This document shows positions 32,998-42,306 of a stretch of 64,000 bases of DNA, one piece after another. The notes below the pieces were generated by a model. The model had not been told where the DNA came from, did no database searches, and was given only the letters and a program-made list of their open reading frames with translations. This stretch comes from Chloroflexota bacterium (GTDB lineage: Bacteria > Chloroflexota > Anaerolineae > Anaerolineales > Villigracilaceae): contig JACRLC010000005.1 in NCBI GenBank assembly GCA_016235425.1, forward strand, positions 1 through 64,000. The letters run 5' to 3'. A program made the translations under genes and the position numbers. Within the stretch, counting starts at the first letter, position 1, and each line of letters starts with the position of its first letter.

Positions 32998-33010
32998 CCA
33001 AACTACCAAA

Positions 33011-33583
33011 CTATCGAACTAATCTCCACGCCGCAGGCAATGCGACCGATGCCGCGATTAACTTGATCGCATCACCGATCACGAAGGGGATAAATCCCGC
33101 CGCGAAGGCTTTGCTGAAACTCCCAAGCACGATTGCCAGCCATGAAACACCACACGCGTAAATGATTACTGTTCCAACCAGGAACGGGATGAATGAAGTC
33201 TGCATGTTTCTTTCCAATCCGCGTTCTGCGAGCAGGCCGATGATATAGGCGGCGATTACGAAGCCGATCAGGTATCCGCCCGTCGCGCCGATGACGGTGT
33301 TGAGTCCGTGCGCGCCGCCTGCGAAGAAGGGCAGTCCAAATGCGCCTATTGCCAGGTACGATGCCAGCGATGCCGCGCCGCGCTTCGATCCCAGTACCGC
33401 GCCGACGAGCAGAACGCCGAAGGTTTGTCCCGTAATTGGCACAGGTGTGAAGGGCAGGGGAATCTGGACCTGTGCCAGCGCGGCCACGAATAACGAAGCG
33501 ATGATGATGAGGAATAAATCGCGTATCCAATTAGCCGTGCGCGGGAAATAGCGAGTGGAGAGGGTGGGAGCCAGGGTTGTCAT
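33011..33583 (-). CDS. bioY: BioY biotin transporter substrate-binding subunit
   Basis: 190 residues from ATG 33583 (AAGGAAA upstream). Six membrane segments and BioY blocks: QIPLPFTPVPITGQTFGVLLVGAVLG, SYLAIGAFGLPFFAGG, GATGGYLIGFVIAAY and GFIPFVIGDAIKLIAA. It captures biotin, alone or with ECF ATPase partners (not in this window). The IS element inserted 64 bases upstream of its start, which may have cut off its original promoter or operator. Confidence 0.93.
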   Translation of the reverse strand: MTTLAPTLSTRYFPRTANWIRDLFLIIIASLFVAALAQVQIPLPFTPVPITGQTFGVLLVGAVLGSKRGAASLASYLAIGAFGLPFFAGGAHGLNTVIGATGGYLIGFVIAAYIIGLLAERGLERNMQTSFIPFLVGTVIIYACGVSWLAIVLGSFSKAFAAGFIPFVIGDAIKLIAASVALPAAWRLVR

Positions 33584-33721
33584 ATTAATGATTTCCTTTT
33601 CGGTTTTTTTGTTTACATAGTACCGCATAAATAACTAAACCAGAATTTCTCTACCGTAAAATACGAGTAAAAACCAGTCATAAGGTACACTCAAGGTGAC
33701 CAAACCGAAGAGGAGCACCTT

Positions 33722-34827
33722 ATGACTGATCGCCATCGAGTATACACAAAAGTGAAGAAAATATTGAAAGGAATGATGAAACTAGTTGGCGATGATGATC
33801 TCTGGAATTGTCATGAGCCGTAATGCACAACTCTCTGCGATGAGTTCGGAAATCCCAAGCGAAACGAAAGAGAAAAGCATCGAAATGCGGATGAGACGCT
33901 GGGTCAAGGATGAGATTGACGTGGAAGCAGTCTATCTGCCGTTTGCACGTCAAATTCTGGAAGCCTTATCGCACTTGCCATTGGTTCTGGTCATGGATGG
34001 CAGTCAGGCAGGGCGAGGCTGCATGGTGTTGATGGTGGGCGTGTTGTATCAGAAACGAGCATTACCGATAGCTTGGTTGGTGTACAAAGGCAAGAAAGGA
34101 CATGCGAGTGGCGAACGGCACATTCAAGCTTTGGAGAAGGTTTTACCCCTTCTGCCAGAGGGTAGCGAGGTGGTTTTATTGGGCGATGCAGAGTACGATA
34201 CGACTGAAATGATCGCCTGGGTCGAGAAAAACACCGCTTGGCAGTATGTTTTACGCACTTCTCCGCAGATTTATGTGCAGTCTGGACAAACGAACCAGCC
34301 GATCCGGGACTATCTATTAGAGAAAGGCCAGGTGTTTCATCTGCATGAAGTTGGATTTACCAAAACAGGCGAAGTCACATTGAACGTGGTCGCTTGGTGG
34401 GCAAGCCGCTATGAAGAACCCATCTTCCTGGTGACCAACATGCCGAATGCTTATCAGGCTTGTCGTTACTATCGGCGTCGCTTTCGCATTGAGACTTTCT
34501 TTTCTGACCAGAAAAGCAGAGGCTTCAATATTCACAAAAGCCATTTATCTGAGCCTGCCCGTCTGAGCCGCATGTTGATTGCTGCGTGTCTGGCCTACAT
34601 TTGGATGATCTGTCAGGGTTTGCAAGTCATTGCTTCAAATAGCACAGCCTTGATTGATCGCAATGAGCGCATTGATAAAAGCCTCTTTCGTTTGGGTTTG
34701 GACTGGCTCAAGTATGCTTTGAAGCAGCGCCTCGATTTTCAGGCTCAAGTATGCTTTGAAGCAGCGCCTCGATTTTCAGCCTCTTTTCCTATTTCATCCC
34801 TTGGAAACCCTTGTTCATGTACGGTAG
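33722..34827 (+). pseudogene. IS4-family transposase, two frame breaks
   Basis: Starts at ATG 33722 (GAGGAGC upstream). Near 33785 one base too many shifts the frame, so MTDRHRVY... continues as MAMMISGIV... in another frame. The catalytic part is otherwise readable: Asp in LVMDGSQ, Asp in LLGDAEYD, and the YREK signature Y-x2-R-x3-E-x6-K in YRRRFRIETFFSDQK. A 37-bp tandem duplication (34705-34778) shifts the frame again; removing it restores the ending RLDFQPLFLFHPLETLVHVR and a stop at 34825-34827, 3 bases inside the IS end. As it stands the frame overruns to 34898. Confidence 0.85.
34705..34778 (+). repeat. 37-bp perfect tandem duplication inside the transposase
   Basis: GGCTCAAGTATGCTTTGAAG...TTTTCA occurs at 34705-34741 and again at 34742-34778. 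As 37 is not a multiple of three, it shifts the reading frame. Confidence 0.95.
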
Positions 34828-35062
34828 AGAAACCAGAATTATCATTTTTACTCGAAATTTTTGCCAACAAGTTTAGCAATTTATGCAACAAGCGGTAGAA
34901 CACATTATTCTTGAAATCGTTCTTGGCGTGAAGTGATGGTCATCCGTTTTGCGCTGTGGATGCCACGGGGTCGCAGGTGCAGACTGTCCACTAAACACCC
35001 TGCGGCCTCAAATGTTCTGCCTCATTCTGTCATGATAAAATGCCGTCCACGGAGAAAACCAC

Positions 35063-35734
35063 ATGTCAAAGAAGAAATATTCGGTCAACTGGGAAAATGA
35101 TGAACCTGTCTCGTTTGAAGTGGATGAGGTCCTGTACGAAAACCTTGACCAGGTCCCTGACGAAGCCGACCGTGAGAAACTCGCGGCCATGATGGACGCC
35201 TCGTTCGATCAGGAATTCGAGAAGGAATTCAAGGACTTCGACAAGGAATTTGACAAGAATTTCGAGGCGCACGAGAAAAGCTCTGTAAATGTCGAGAAAC
35301 TCATCCTTGGGATTTTCTCAGGGATTGCGGCACTTATGCTGTTGATTGCGGGGATTTCATCCGTCAGCGCCGTCAGAAAGTTGAGCGGGGAGGCGAGCGC
35401 CCCTGGCCGTGTGGTGGACATGGTCGTGCAACGCGAATACATCAACGAGCAGGATCGCATCGTCCGCGATTATTACTATCCTGTGGTCGAATTCGTCTCC
35501 AGCGATGGACGCCGTCACTCCGCGCAGATGACCGAAGGCAGTCAGTCGCCGTCCTACGAAGTGGGGGATGAGGTTACCGTGCAATATGACCCGGACCATC
35601 CGCTGGACGCGCGCATCAAATCCCCTGGCAGTGACGCCCTGATGTGGATTTTGCCCGGAATCACCGGAATTCTGGGACTTGCCTTCCTCGGCGCGGTTAT
35701 TGTCGTCCGTAAACTCATGCCGCCAGAGGAATGA
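35063..35734 (+). CDS. DUF3592-type membrane protein
   Basis: 223 residues. A charged N-terminal region (about 1-75, with Asp/Glu/Phe-rich EFEKEFKDFDKEFDKNFE, likely helical), a membrane segment (about 78-100), the DUF3592 region (about 110-185; YYYPVVEFVSSDGRRHSAQM, YEVGDEVTVQYDPDHP) and a final membrane segment (about 192-215). Function of the domain is unknown. A TGATAAAAT about 30 bases upstream may be the promoter. Confidence 0.7.
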   Translation: MSKKKYSVNWENDEPVSFEVDEVLYENLDQVPDEADREKLAAMMDASFDQEFEKEFKDFDKEFDKNFEAHEKSSVNVEKLILGIFSGIAALMLLIAGISSVSAVRKLSGEASAPGRVVDMVVQREYINEQDRIVRDYYYPVVEFVSSDGRRHSAQMTEGSQSPSYEVGDEVTVQYDPDHPLDARIKSPGSDALMWILPGITGILGLAFLGAVIVVRKLMPPEE

Positions 35735-36054
35735 GGGTTATTTTCGAGGCCAAAATATCCTGCAACGCCGGCTGACTATCTCCGAGTAATTCGGAAAAAA
35801 GCATAACTGGCTGGACCATGCGTTGCGCGAACGGCTGTGTATTTACAATGAGATTGCCGTCTCTGAATAGATGAGCGGCTTAACGACGGGCTAAAAATTC
35901 TCCACCACTGAAAAGGAACCAGGAACAAGGGGCAGGCGTTGTATTATAATAATTTTCGTGCATAGCCATTCATAGGTAAAGGTTTCATGGTTATGAGTGC
36001 AAAATTGCATTCCAGAAGGCACGATGTTGGCTAATCTTCAAATGAAAGGAAAAA
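35735..36054 (+). promoter_or_regulatory. Intergenic region upstream of the SLH protein: promoter and foldable leader
   Basis: No gene seen. TATAAT-like sequence at about 35944-35950 starts a leader of about 100 bases in which CATTCATA (near 35967) can pair with TATGAGTG (near 35993) and a short GAGTGCAAAATTGCATTC hairpin follows. No known riboswitch class recognised. Confidence 0.35.
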
Positions 36055-38121
36055 ATGAAAACGATCAAACTAAATTATTTGCGGGGGTCTCTGAATTTCC
36101 TAATGATCTTGGGGATGATTGCTTTGCTGATTATGCCGGGAACTGCAGCGCAGGCGCAGGCTGATACAGTTTCTGCACCCCTGGTCCCTGCACTGACATG
36201 GAACGATCTCGGCCTTGCCGAGCGAGCTTTTTCAGTGAACGGTGAATCTGTCACGCTTACGGGAACGGTGTATCAAGCGAGCGAAAAATTCAACCTGGAT
36301 GCATCCGACGTTGTTTCCGCCTATTATTCCAGTACAAACCTTGCAGAGCTGGGCTGGAGGGGATTAAACACTACGCCAAACCCCAATGGTGTCTCCTCGC
36401 TATACTTCCATGCTGATGGGGTTTTTGCCCTGGTGGAATTTGTCGGTTGTGAGGAAAATCCTTCCCTTTCCTGCTTAACTGTCTGGCAGAGCGTTCCTAC
36501 CGATGTTGTCCCCGCGCAGGGCGATCAATTCGGCCCCGGCCCTCTGGCGACAGGCTCATTCAACAAGAGCGCTCCTGCGAACGGTGCTGTCAATATAGAT
36601 ACAAGTGCCACATTATCCTGGACAGAGTACACTGGAACTGGCTTTAACCACTATCGTTATTGTTTCGATACAACCAATGACAGTGGATGCGACAATGGCT
36701 GGACATCGGTTTGGGACGGAACCAGCGTCACGGTCAGCTCATTTGCGGGCAACACGACTTATTACTGGCAGGTGCAGGCTGTTCTGGACGACACATCCAA
36801 AGTAAACGCGAACAACGGGACCTGGTGGTCGTTCACAACAAAAGCGGCCACTCCTCCGGGTGCATTTACCAAAACCTTTCCGTCCAGCGGGGCCACCGGC
36901 CAATCTGCAACACCTGTGTTGGTCTGGCAGGCCAGTTCAAACGCAGCCGAATATTCATATTGTATCGACACTACGAATAACAGTCTCTGCGATAGCAACT
37001 GGATAAGCGCAGGTACGAATCGATATATCACTCTTTTGAGTGGAATTGGCGCGAACGTCACTTATTACTGGCAGGCGCGTGCCACAAACAGTTCGGGCCT
37101 CACTTATGGCGATGGCGGCACATGGGCGTCCTTTACCACGGCAACAGGTCCCGCCAACGATACGATTGATAGTGCGGCCGCTGTAGGCATTCCCTATGAG
37201 AACAATGTAAGCACCATCCCGGCTACGATTGATAGTGACACTACCAATGCCTGTAGTACCGCCCTCGGTCTTTCATCGGTTTGGTACAAATATGTCACCA
37301 CAGCCAGCCGAAAAATATACCTTGACACTTTTGGGTCATCCTACGATACCTTCATCGCTGTCTGGACCAGGAATGCCAATGGGACATTAAATCCGATTAC
37401 GTGCAACGACGATTCGTCAGGTCTTACCCAATCAAGCATTAACCTGTCGGTAACAAACGGCACAACATACTATATTCAAGTGGCGCAAAAAAACCCCGGT
37501 ACGGCTCCAACTGCCGTTCCTGGCGGCAATTTACTCTTTCATGTGAGAAACTTTGGCGACGTTGCCGGAAATAACATATTCTGGAAGTACATAGAAGGGA
37601 TCTATGCAAATGGAATAACTGGTGGTTGTGCCACAAGCCCGGATTTACTCTATTGCCCGGCGTCAAACGTTACACGCGCTGAAATGGCTGTGTTTCTCCT
37701 TAAATCCATGCACGGGGCTTCCTACACTCCACCGGCAGTGGGTACGAGCACAGGCTTTGACGATGTGTCTGTGAGTCATTGGGCCGCGGCGTGGATCAAG
37801 CAGTTGGCCGCGGAAGGGGTTACGGCTGGTTGCTCGCCGAGCAACTACTGCCCGGAAAGCCAGGTCACGCGCGCCCAAATGGCGGTCTTCCTATTGCGCG
37901 GTGAACACGGTTTATCTTATACCCCGCCTGCTGTAGGTACCGATACCGGTTTTACAGATGTAGCCGTTGACCATTGGGCCGCCGCCTGGATTAAGCAATT
38001 GGCCTCCGAAGCGATCACTTCCGGGTGTGCCGCGAACCTCTATTGCCCGGAAAGCAATGTAACCAGAGAGCAGATGGCAGTGTTCTTGAGCAAAACATTC
38101 AGCATTCCGACACTTCCATAG
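36055..38121 (+). CDS. Secreted surface protein with fibronectin-III-like domains and three C-terminal SLH domains
   Basis: 688 residues. Signal peptide (about 15-40), an N-terminal domain of unknown type (about 45-150), two FnIII-like modules (about 160-270 and 275-365; each with YCxDTTNxSxCDxxW and TYYWQVQA/TYYWQARA), a pre-peptidase-like beta domain (about 375-505; SVWYKYVTT, IYLDTFGSSYDTFIAVW), and three SLH domains (about 510-685; NVTRAEMAVFLLK, QVTRAQMAVFLLR, NVTREQMAVFLSK). SLH domains anchor proteins to cell-wall polymers, so this is an S-layer-associated protein. Repeated Cys pairs in the modules suggest disulfides. Confidence 0.88.
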   Translation: MKTIKLNYLRGSLNFLMILGMIALLIMPGTAAQAQADTVSAPLVPALTWNDLGLAERAFSVNGESVTLTGTVYQASEKFNLDASDVVSAYYSSTNLAELGWRGLNTTPNPNGVSSLYFHADGVFALVEFVGCEENPSLSCLTVWQSVPTDVVPAQGDQFGPGPLATGSFNKSAPANGAVNIDTSATLSWTEYTGTGFNHYRYCFDTTNDSGCDNGWTSVWDGTSVTVSSFAGNTTYYWQVQAVLDDTSKVNANNGTWWSFTTKAATPPGAFTKTFPSSGATGQSATPVLVWQASSNAAEYSYCIDTTNNSLCDSNWISAGTNRYITLLSGIGANVTYYWQARATNSSGLTYGDGGTWASFTTATGPANDTIDSAAAVGIPYENNVSTIPATIDSDTTNACSTALGLSSVWYKYVTTASRKIYLDTFGSSYDTFIAVWTRNANGTLNPITCNDDSSGLTQSSINLSVTNGTTYYIQVAQKNPGTAPTAVPGGNLLFHVRNFGDVAGNNIFWKYIEGIYANGITGGCATSPDLLYCPASNVTRAEMAVFLLKSMHGASYTPPAVGTSTGFDDVSVSHWAAAWIKQLAAEGVTAGCSPSNYCPESQVTRAQMAVFLLRGEHGLSYTPPAVGTDTGFTDVAVDHWAAAWIKQLASEAITSGCAANLYCPESNVTREQMAVFLSKTFSIPTLP

Positions 38122-38166
38122 AAATATAATTGCAGTAACGCACCCCGTTGCTCGACTCTCGAAAAA

Positions 38167-38205
38167 AGGCGGCAGTCACATCCAAGGTGACTGCCGCCTA
38201 AGTTT
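38167..38205 (+). terminator. Intrinsic terminator of the SLH gene
   Basis: AGGCGGCAGTCAC, ATCCAAG loop, GTGACTGCCGCCT then AAGTTTT. Confidence 0.8.
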
Positions 38206-38264
38206 TGGTCCGCACTAAAACAAACTCGACACTTCTCTCATTTTTGTAAGAAGGACAGTCAACC

Positions 38265-38440
38265 TTCTTTTCGACAGGCCGACTATCCAACTGCCAGACT
38301 ACCCAACTATAAAACGCAATGGAGCATAACTTGCTATTTGACTATCGCCCGTCACCCAAACCTCAGCCGCGAATTCCGCTAATTCACGCGAATTGACCTA
38401 AAAAATCAGCGAAAATCCGCGAAATCCGCGGCAAAGGGCT
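38265..38440. repeat. Dispersed repeats running into the 3' end of the next gene
   Basis: Includes GCCGACTATCCAACTGCC (compare 32990) and a CGCGAATTCCGC...CAGCGAAAATCCGCG element that resembles 8365-8470 upstream of the LCP gene. The second element supplies the last codons of the GTPase gene on the minus strand. Confidence 0.55.
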
Positions 38441-39703
38441 TTGTTCATAGCAAGTTACCCTTTGCGACGGCTTATTGATCTTGATCACGCGCGCAAGGTC
38501 AATCGGCGTGCCGATGATGACCAGATCCACGTCGGATTTGTTGATCGTCTCTTCGAGTTCCTTCGTCTGCCTTTCGCCGTAACCCATCGCAGGCAGGATC
38601 GGGCCGGTCTTGGGATATTTGGCATACGTCGCCGCGATGGACTTGACCGCGAACGGACGCGGGTCAACGATTTCCGCCGCGCCAAATCGTCGGGCCGCGA
38701 CGTAACCGGCTCCATAGGCCATCTCACCGTGAGTCAGAGTCGGGCCGTCTTCCACGATCAGAACGCGTTTGCCGCGGATCGCTTCGGGGTTATCCACAAA
38801 GAGCGGGGAGGCGGCTTCGATCTGGATCGCCTTCGGGTTCAACTGCCGCAATGATTCGCGCACTGCGATCACGCTATCGGGATCAGCCGTGTCCACCTTG
38901 TTGATCACAAACACGTCGGCCATCCGCACGTTGGTTTCGCCGGGATAATATTTCGTCTCGTGGCCGGGACGGTGCGGGTCGGCCACAACAATTTGCAGGT
39001 CCGGGACGTAGAACGAGAAGTCGTTGTTGCCGCCGTCCCAAAGGACAATGTCCACTTCCTGTTCGGCCTGGCGGATGATCTTCTCGTAGTCCACACCAGC
39101 ATACACGATCACACCGTTGTCAATGTGCGGTTCGTATTCCTCGCGCTCTTCAATCGTGCAGTCATGCTCGACCAGATCATCATAATCCGCGAAGCGCTGC
39201 ACTTCCTGGCGGATGAGATTTCCGTACGGCATTGGGTGACGAATGGCCGCGACTTTGTATCCCATCTCGCGCAGGATGAGGGAAACCCGCCTCGTTGTCT
39301 GACTTTTGCCTGATCCCGTCCGAACGGCACAGACCGACACGACAGGCTTGTTTGCCTTCACCTGCGTGTGTTTGGTTCCGAGCAGACGGAAGTCCGCGCC
39401 CGCCGCGTTGACCATGCTGGCCTTGTGCATCACGTATTCGTGCGGCACGTCGCTATATGCGAAGATCACCTGTTCCGCGCCATGCTTCTTGATCAAATCC
39501 ACTAATTCTTCTTCAGCATGGATCGGGATTCCCTTCGGGTACAGATCGCCTGCGAGTTCCTTCGGATACAGGCGTCCTTCGATATCCGGGATCTGTGTTG
39601 CGGTAAAAGCGACCACTTCGTAGTCCTTGTTGCCGCGGAAGAACGTGTTGAAGTTATGGAAGTCACGTCCGGCGGCGCCCATGATGATGGTTTTGATTGG
39701 CAT
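38384..39703 (-). CDS. Cyclic-2,3-diphosphoglycerate-synthetase-like P-loop GTPase
   Basis: 439 residues. N-terminal Rossmann-like part (IIMGAAGRDFHNFNTFFRGN), P-loop-type motif AVRTGSGKSQTTRR at about 130, then DIVLWDGGNNDFSFYVPDL, VFVINKVD and a C-terminal domain. Homologues are annotated as cPGS-related GTPases; in thermophilic archaea cPGS makes an osmolyte, but in bacteria the role is not known. The last 20 or so residues (TCYEQSPLPRISRIFADF) do not look like the usual end (RVRYELQE...) and are encoded by a dispersed repeat, so the native C-terminus seems to have been replaced. Confidence 0.8.
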   Translation of the reverse strand: MPIKTIIMGAAGRDFHNFNTFFRGNKDYEVVAFTATQIPDIEGRLYPKELAGDLYPKGIPIHAEEELVDLIKKHGAEQVIFAYSDVPHEYVMHKASMVNAAGADFRLLGTKHTQVKANKPVVSVCAVRTGSGKSQTTRRVSLILREMGYKVAAIRHPMPYGNLIRQEVQRFADYDDLVEHDCTIEEREEYEPHIDNGVIVYAGVDYEKIIRQAEQEVDIVLWDGGNNDFSFYVPDLQIVVADPHRPGHETKYYPGETNVRMADVFVINKVDTADPDSVIAVRESLRQLNPKAIQIEAASPLFVDNPEAIRGKRVLIVEDGPTLTHGEMAYGAGYVAARRFGAAEIVDPRPFAVKSIAATYAKYPKTGPILPAMGYGERQTKELEETINKSDVDLVIIGTPIDLARVIKINKPSQRVTCYEQSPLPRISRIFADFLGQFA

Positions 39704-40016
39704 AGGGTTCTCCTATTACTAAAGCCACACTGAGGACAGTGTCCGAAGAGTCTCCGCTTTGGTTTTGAGCCTCTTCGTTTTTACCCAGGGCGGCATTAAT
39801 CCCGATTTGATGTTCTTCGCGCTGAGCGGAGAGAGGACATCCTGAGCGACACTTGCACCGCACTGCGTTTGGTGCAGTGCAGGTGAGCCGAAGGATTGTC
39901 CGAACGCAGTCGAAGCGCAGTTTCTTGGAAATAATGAGTATTCCTGCAACCTGTCCTTCGACTGCGCCGCCAACGTGCATGGCGGCTCCGCTCAGGACGT
40001 AATTCCAATTCTAAAT
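39704..40016. repeat. Intergenic region filled with dispersed repeats
   Basis: No gene seen. Contains GCACTGCGTTTGGTGCAGTGC, CGAACGCAGTCGAAGCGC and the element CCTTCGACTGCGCC...GGCGGCTCCGCTCAGGACG, which recurs nested at 55107-55146. The start of the GTPase gene has AGGAGAAC just upstream of ATG 39703. Confidence 0.6.
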
Positions 40017-40054
40017 AAAACAGGCTAAACGTGAAGAGACGTTTAGCCTGTTTT
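40017..40054. terminator. Bidirectional intrinsic terminator
   Basis: AAAACAGGCTAAACGT and ACGTTTAGCCTGTTTT, 6-base loop, directly after argS. Confidence 0.88.
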
Positions 40055-41857
40055 TTACATTACATCGGGCGCTTGAATATCCAGCAATCTCAAAGCATTG
40101 GCTATGACCTGCTTCGCCGCCGCAACCAGCCTCAATCTCGCATCACGGATTTTTGGATCATCCGTCTGCAAGACCGGCACCGCGTGATAGAACGAGTGGA
40201 ACACGTTTGCCAGGTCATGCGCGTAGGCCGCCATTACCAGCGGACGATATTCATTCGCCGCCTGTTCCACAGTTCCGGGGAAACGGGAGAGCAGATCAAT
40301 GAGTTGGATTTCGTGCGGATCGAGCGTATCGCTGAAATCTGCCTTTTCAGGAACAGCGCCTGCCTTCTTTAAAATGCTGTTTGCCCTGACGTGCGCGTTT
40401 TGAATATAAGGCCCGGTCCTGCCATCGAACGACAGCGCCGCGTCCATATCGAAGACGATATCCTTGTTGTTGTCCACTGAAAGGATGGAATATGCCAGTG
40501 CGCCGAGGCCGATTTGCGCGGCGATTTTCTCGCGCTCGCCTTCGGGAATGTCGCCGCTCTTCTCGGATTCCACGGCCAACACGCGCTTCACGGCTTCATC
40601 GGCCACGTCCTTGAACAGCACCACGCGTCCGCGCCGTGCGGACATGGCTCCTTCAGGCAGTGTGATATAGCCATAGGACAGGTGGTAACACTTGGCCGCT
40701 TGCGGGAAACCCCACAGTTCCAATATTTTGAATGCCTGCTGAAAGTGCAGGTTCTGGCGGAAGTCAACCACGTAGATCGAGCGATCCACGTGATATTGCT
40801 TAAACTTGACCTTCGCGAGAGCCAAATCTTTGGTGAGGTATAGGCTCGTGCCGTCGCTTCGCAAAATAACTGCCGTGCGATATTTTTCTTTCGTGAGTCC
40901 CAGCTTCTCGTCAATCTTGATGATCACCGGGCCGCCCTGCGGACGTTCGTCCTCTGCGATGCCTCTCTGGAGCAGTTCTTCCACAATGGCTTTGGATGGT
41001 TCGTCCACTTCACTCTCATAAAACCAGACATCTATCTTGATGTCCAACATGCTCAAAATATCGCGCAGTTCCTCCAGGCTCCACTCACGCGTCTCGAGCC
41101 ACAAGTCGCGCACGTATTTGTCGCCTGCATCCCATTTGCGGTACATCTCGCGGCGTTCGGTGTCGCAGGCTTCGCGCCTGGCTTTTTCTTCGGGCGTTTC
41201 GTTTTCCTTCGGCTCGAGCATGGCGGTCGCTTCGGCGTAAATCTTCAACAACCACTGCCCGCGTTCGTGGACGCCTTGCGGCTCCTGTCCCTTGTAGAAT
41301 TTATCGTAAGCCCACAGGATGGTGATCACGCCCAGGCCGATGTCGCCGGGATACGAAGCGCGGATGGTATCGAATCCGGCGAATTCCATGATCCGCGCCA
41401 GGGACTCGCCCAAAAGCGTAGTCCGTGCATGGCCGATGTGAAACGAGTGATGGGTGTTGGGCTGGGCGTATTCGACCATTACTCTTTCATTTTTAACGGG
41501 ACCCCGCCCAAAGTCCGCGCGGGAAGCGAGTATTTCATCCACAACGCGGCGGGCATATTCGGAAGTCAAAAAATATAGATTGAGATAGCCCTTGACCGCT
41601 TCGACATGGCTGATCCCCTCCACGTTTCCTATCTGACTTTTAACCTGCTCGGCGATCTCCTGTGCTCTCTGCGGGACGGGTTTTCCGCCCCTGCCTGCGC
41701 GTGCTTCGTCCGCCGCGGTCTGGAAGAAGGATGTGGAAATTCCCCATTCGCCGCTGAACGGAATCGGCGACCACTTGAGCGTGGACAGGGGAATGTCATT
41801 CTGCGCGCAATACGCGCGTATCTTTGCTTCGATGGCTTGTTGTTCTTTTTGAAACAT
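40055..41857 (-). CDS. argS: Arginyl-tRNA synthetase
   Basis: 600 residues. N-terminal Add-1 domain, HIGH motif as HIGHARTTLLG (about 138-148), class-I catalytic domain, a KMSKS-equivalent region AMSARRGRVVLFKDV lacking the canonical lysine as in many ArgRS, and a DALR anticodon-binding C-terminus (YIQNAHVRANSIL; YAHDLANVFHSFYHAVPVL; ALRLLDIQAP). Charges tRNA-Arg. Confidence 0.96.
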   Translation of the reverse strand: MFQKEQQAIEAKIRAYCAQNDIPLSTLKWSPIPFSGEWGISTSFFQTAADEARAGRGGKPVPQRAQEIAEQVKSQIGNVEGISHVEAVKGYLNLYFLTSEYARRVVDEILASRADFGRGPVKNERVMVEYAQPNTHHSFHIGHARTTLLGESLARIMEFAGFDTIRASYPGDIGLGVITILWAYDKFYKGQEPQGVHERGQWLLKIYAEATAMLEPKENETPEEKARREACDTERREMYRKWDAGDKYVRDLWLETREWSLEELRDILSMLDIKIDVWFYESEVDEPSKAIVEELLQRGIAEDERPQGGPVIIKIDEKLGLTKEKYRTAVILRSDGTSLYLTKDLALAKVKFKQYHVDRSIYVVDFRQNLHFQQAFKILELWGFPQAAKCYHLSYGYITLPEGAMSARRGRVVLFKDVADEAVKRVLAVESEKSGDIPEGEREKIAAQIGLGALAYSILSVDNNKDIVFDMDAALSFDGRTGPYIQNAHVRANSILKKAGAVPEKADFSDTLDPHEIQLIDLLSRFPGTVEQAANEYRPLVMAAYAHDLANVFHSFYHAVPVLQTDDPKIRDARLRLVAAAKQVIANALRLLDIQAPDVM

Positions 41858-41882
41858 GGGTCAATTATAAATGCGGGTAACA

Positions 41883-41916
41883 AAAACGGGAGTCCTGAAC
41901 TTGTGAAGGACTCCCG
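41883..41916 (-). terminator. Intrinsic terminator of rpsT
   Basis: On the minus strand CGGGAGTCCT, 10-base loop, AGGACTCCCG then TTTTTG. Confidence 0.88.
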
Positions 41917-41936
41917 TTTCGGTTGGAACTGAAAAT

Positions 41937-42230
41937 TTATTTCTTCGTTTCTTCCGCGGCGGCAGGAGCGGCGCTGAACGCGGCGAGACGTTTCATGAGG
42001 CGGCCCTTTCGGCGGGCGGCGTTGTTGGGATGAATCACGCCCTTTTCGGCGGCCTTGTCCAACATGCTGATGGCCTTGAGGACTGCTTCCTTTGTTTCAG
42101 GAGCGCCCTCATCGAAGGCGGTGCGCGCCTGGTTGACTGCTGTGCGAGCCGCACCGCGTACGTTGCGATTGCGAAGGCGGCGGTTTTCGTTCTGACGATT
42201 GCGTTTGATCTGAGACTTGATATTAGCCAA
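41937..42230 (-). CDS. rpsT: 30S ribosomal protein S20
   Basis: 97 residues: NIKSQIKRNRQNENRRLRN at the start and KGVIHPNNAARRKGRLMKRL near the end are S20 hallmarks. The start codon is TTG at 42230, set by a strong GGAGG 7 bases upstream. An Ala-rich C-terminal tail follows the core. Binds 16S rRNA early in 30S assembly. Confidence 0.96.
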   Translation of the reverse strand: MANIKSQIKRNRQNENRRLRNRNVRGAARTAVNQARTAFDEGAPETKEAVLKAISMLDKAAEKGVIHPNNAARRKGRLMKRLAAFSAAPAAAEETKK

Positions 42231-42306
42231 GGGTCTTCCTCCAAAAAATTCTTGCCTTACTTTATGACGGCGATGTATTTTACATGAGAGACTTTCATTT
42301 GTCCAG

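Larger units (their letters stand above)
33648..34830 (+). mobile_element. IS4-family insertion sequence, complete ends, 1183 bp
   Basis: Ends carry the inverted pair TCTCTACCGTA (33648-33658) and TACGGTAGAGA (34820-34830). Both sides are flanked by the perfect 10-base direct repeat AACCAGAATT (33638-33647 and 34831-34840), a target-site duplication of the length expected for IS4 relatives. It carries one transposase gene, now broken. Confidence 0.88.

Noticed and set aside
33584-33647. BirA operator upstream of bioY
   Set aside because: GTTTACA and GGTTTA-like pieces are present, but in the wrong order and spacing for the TGTAAAC...GTTTACA palindrome.
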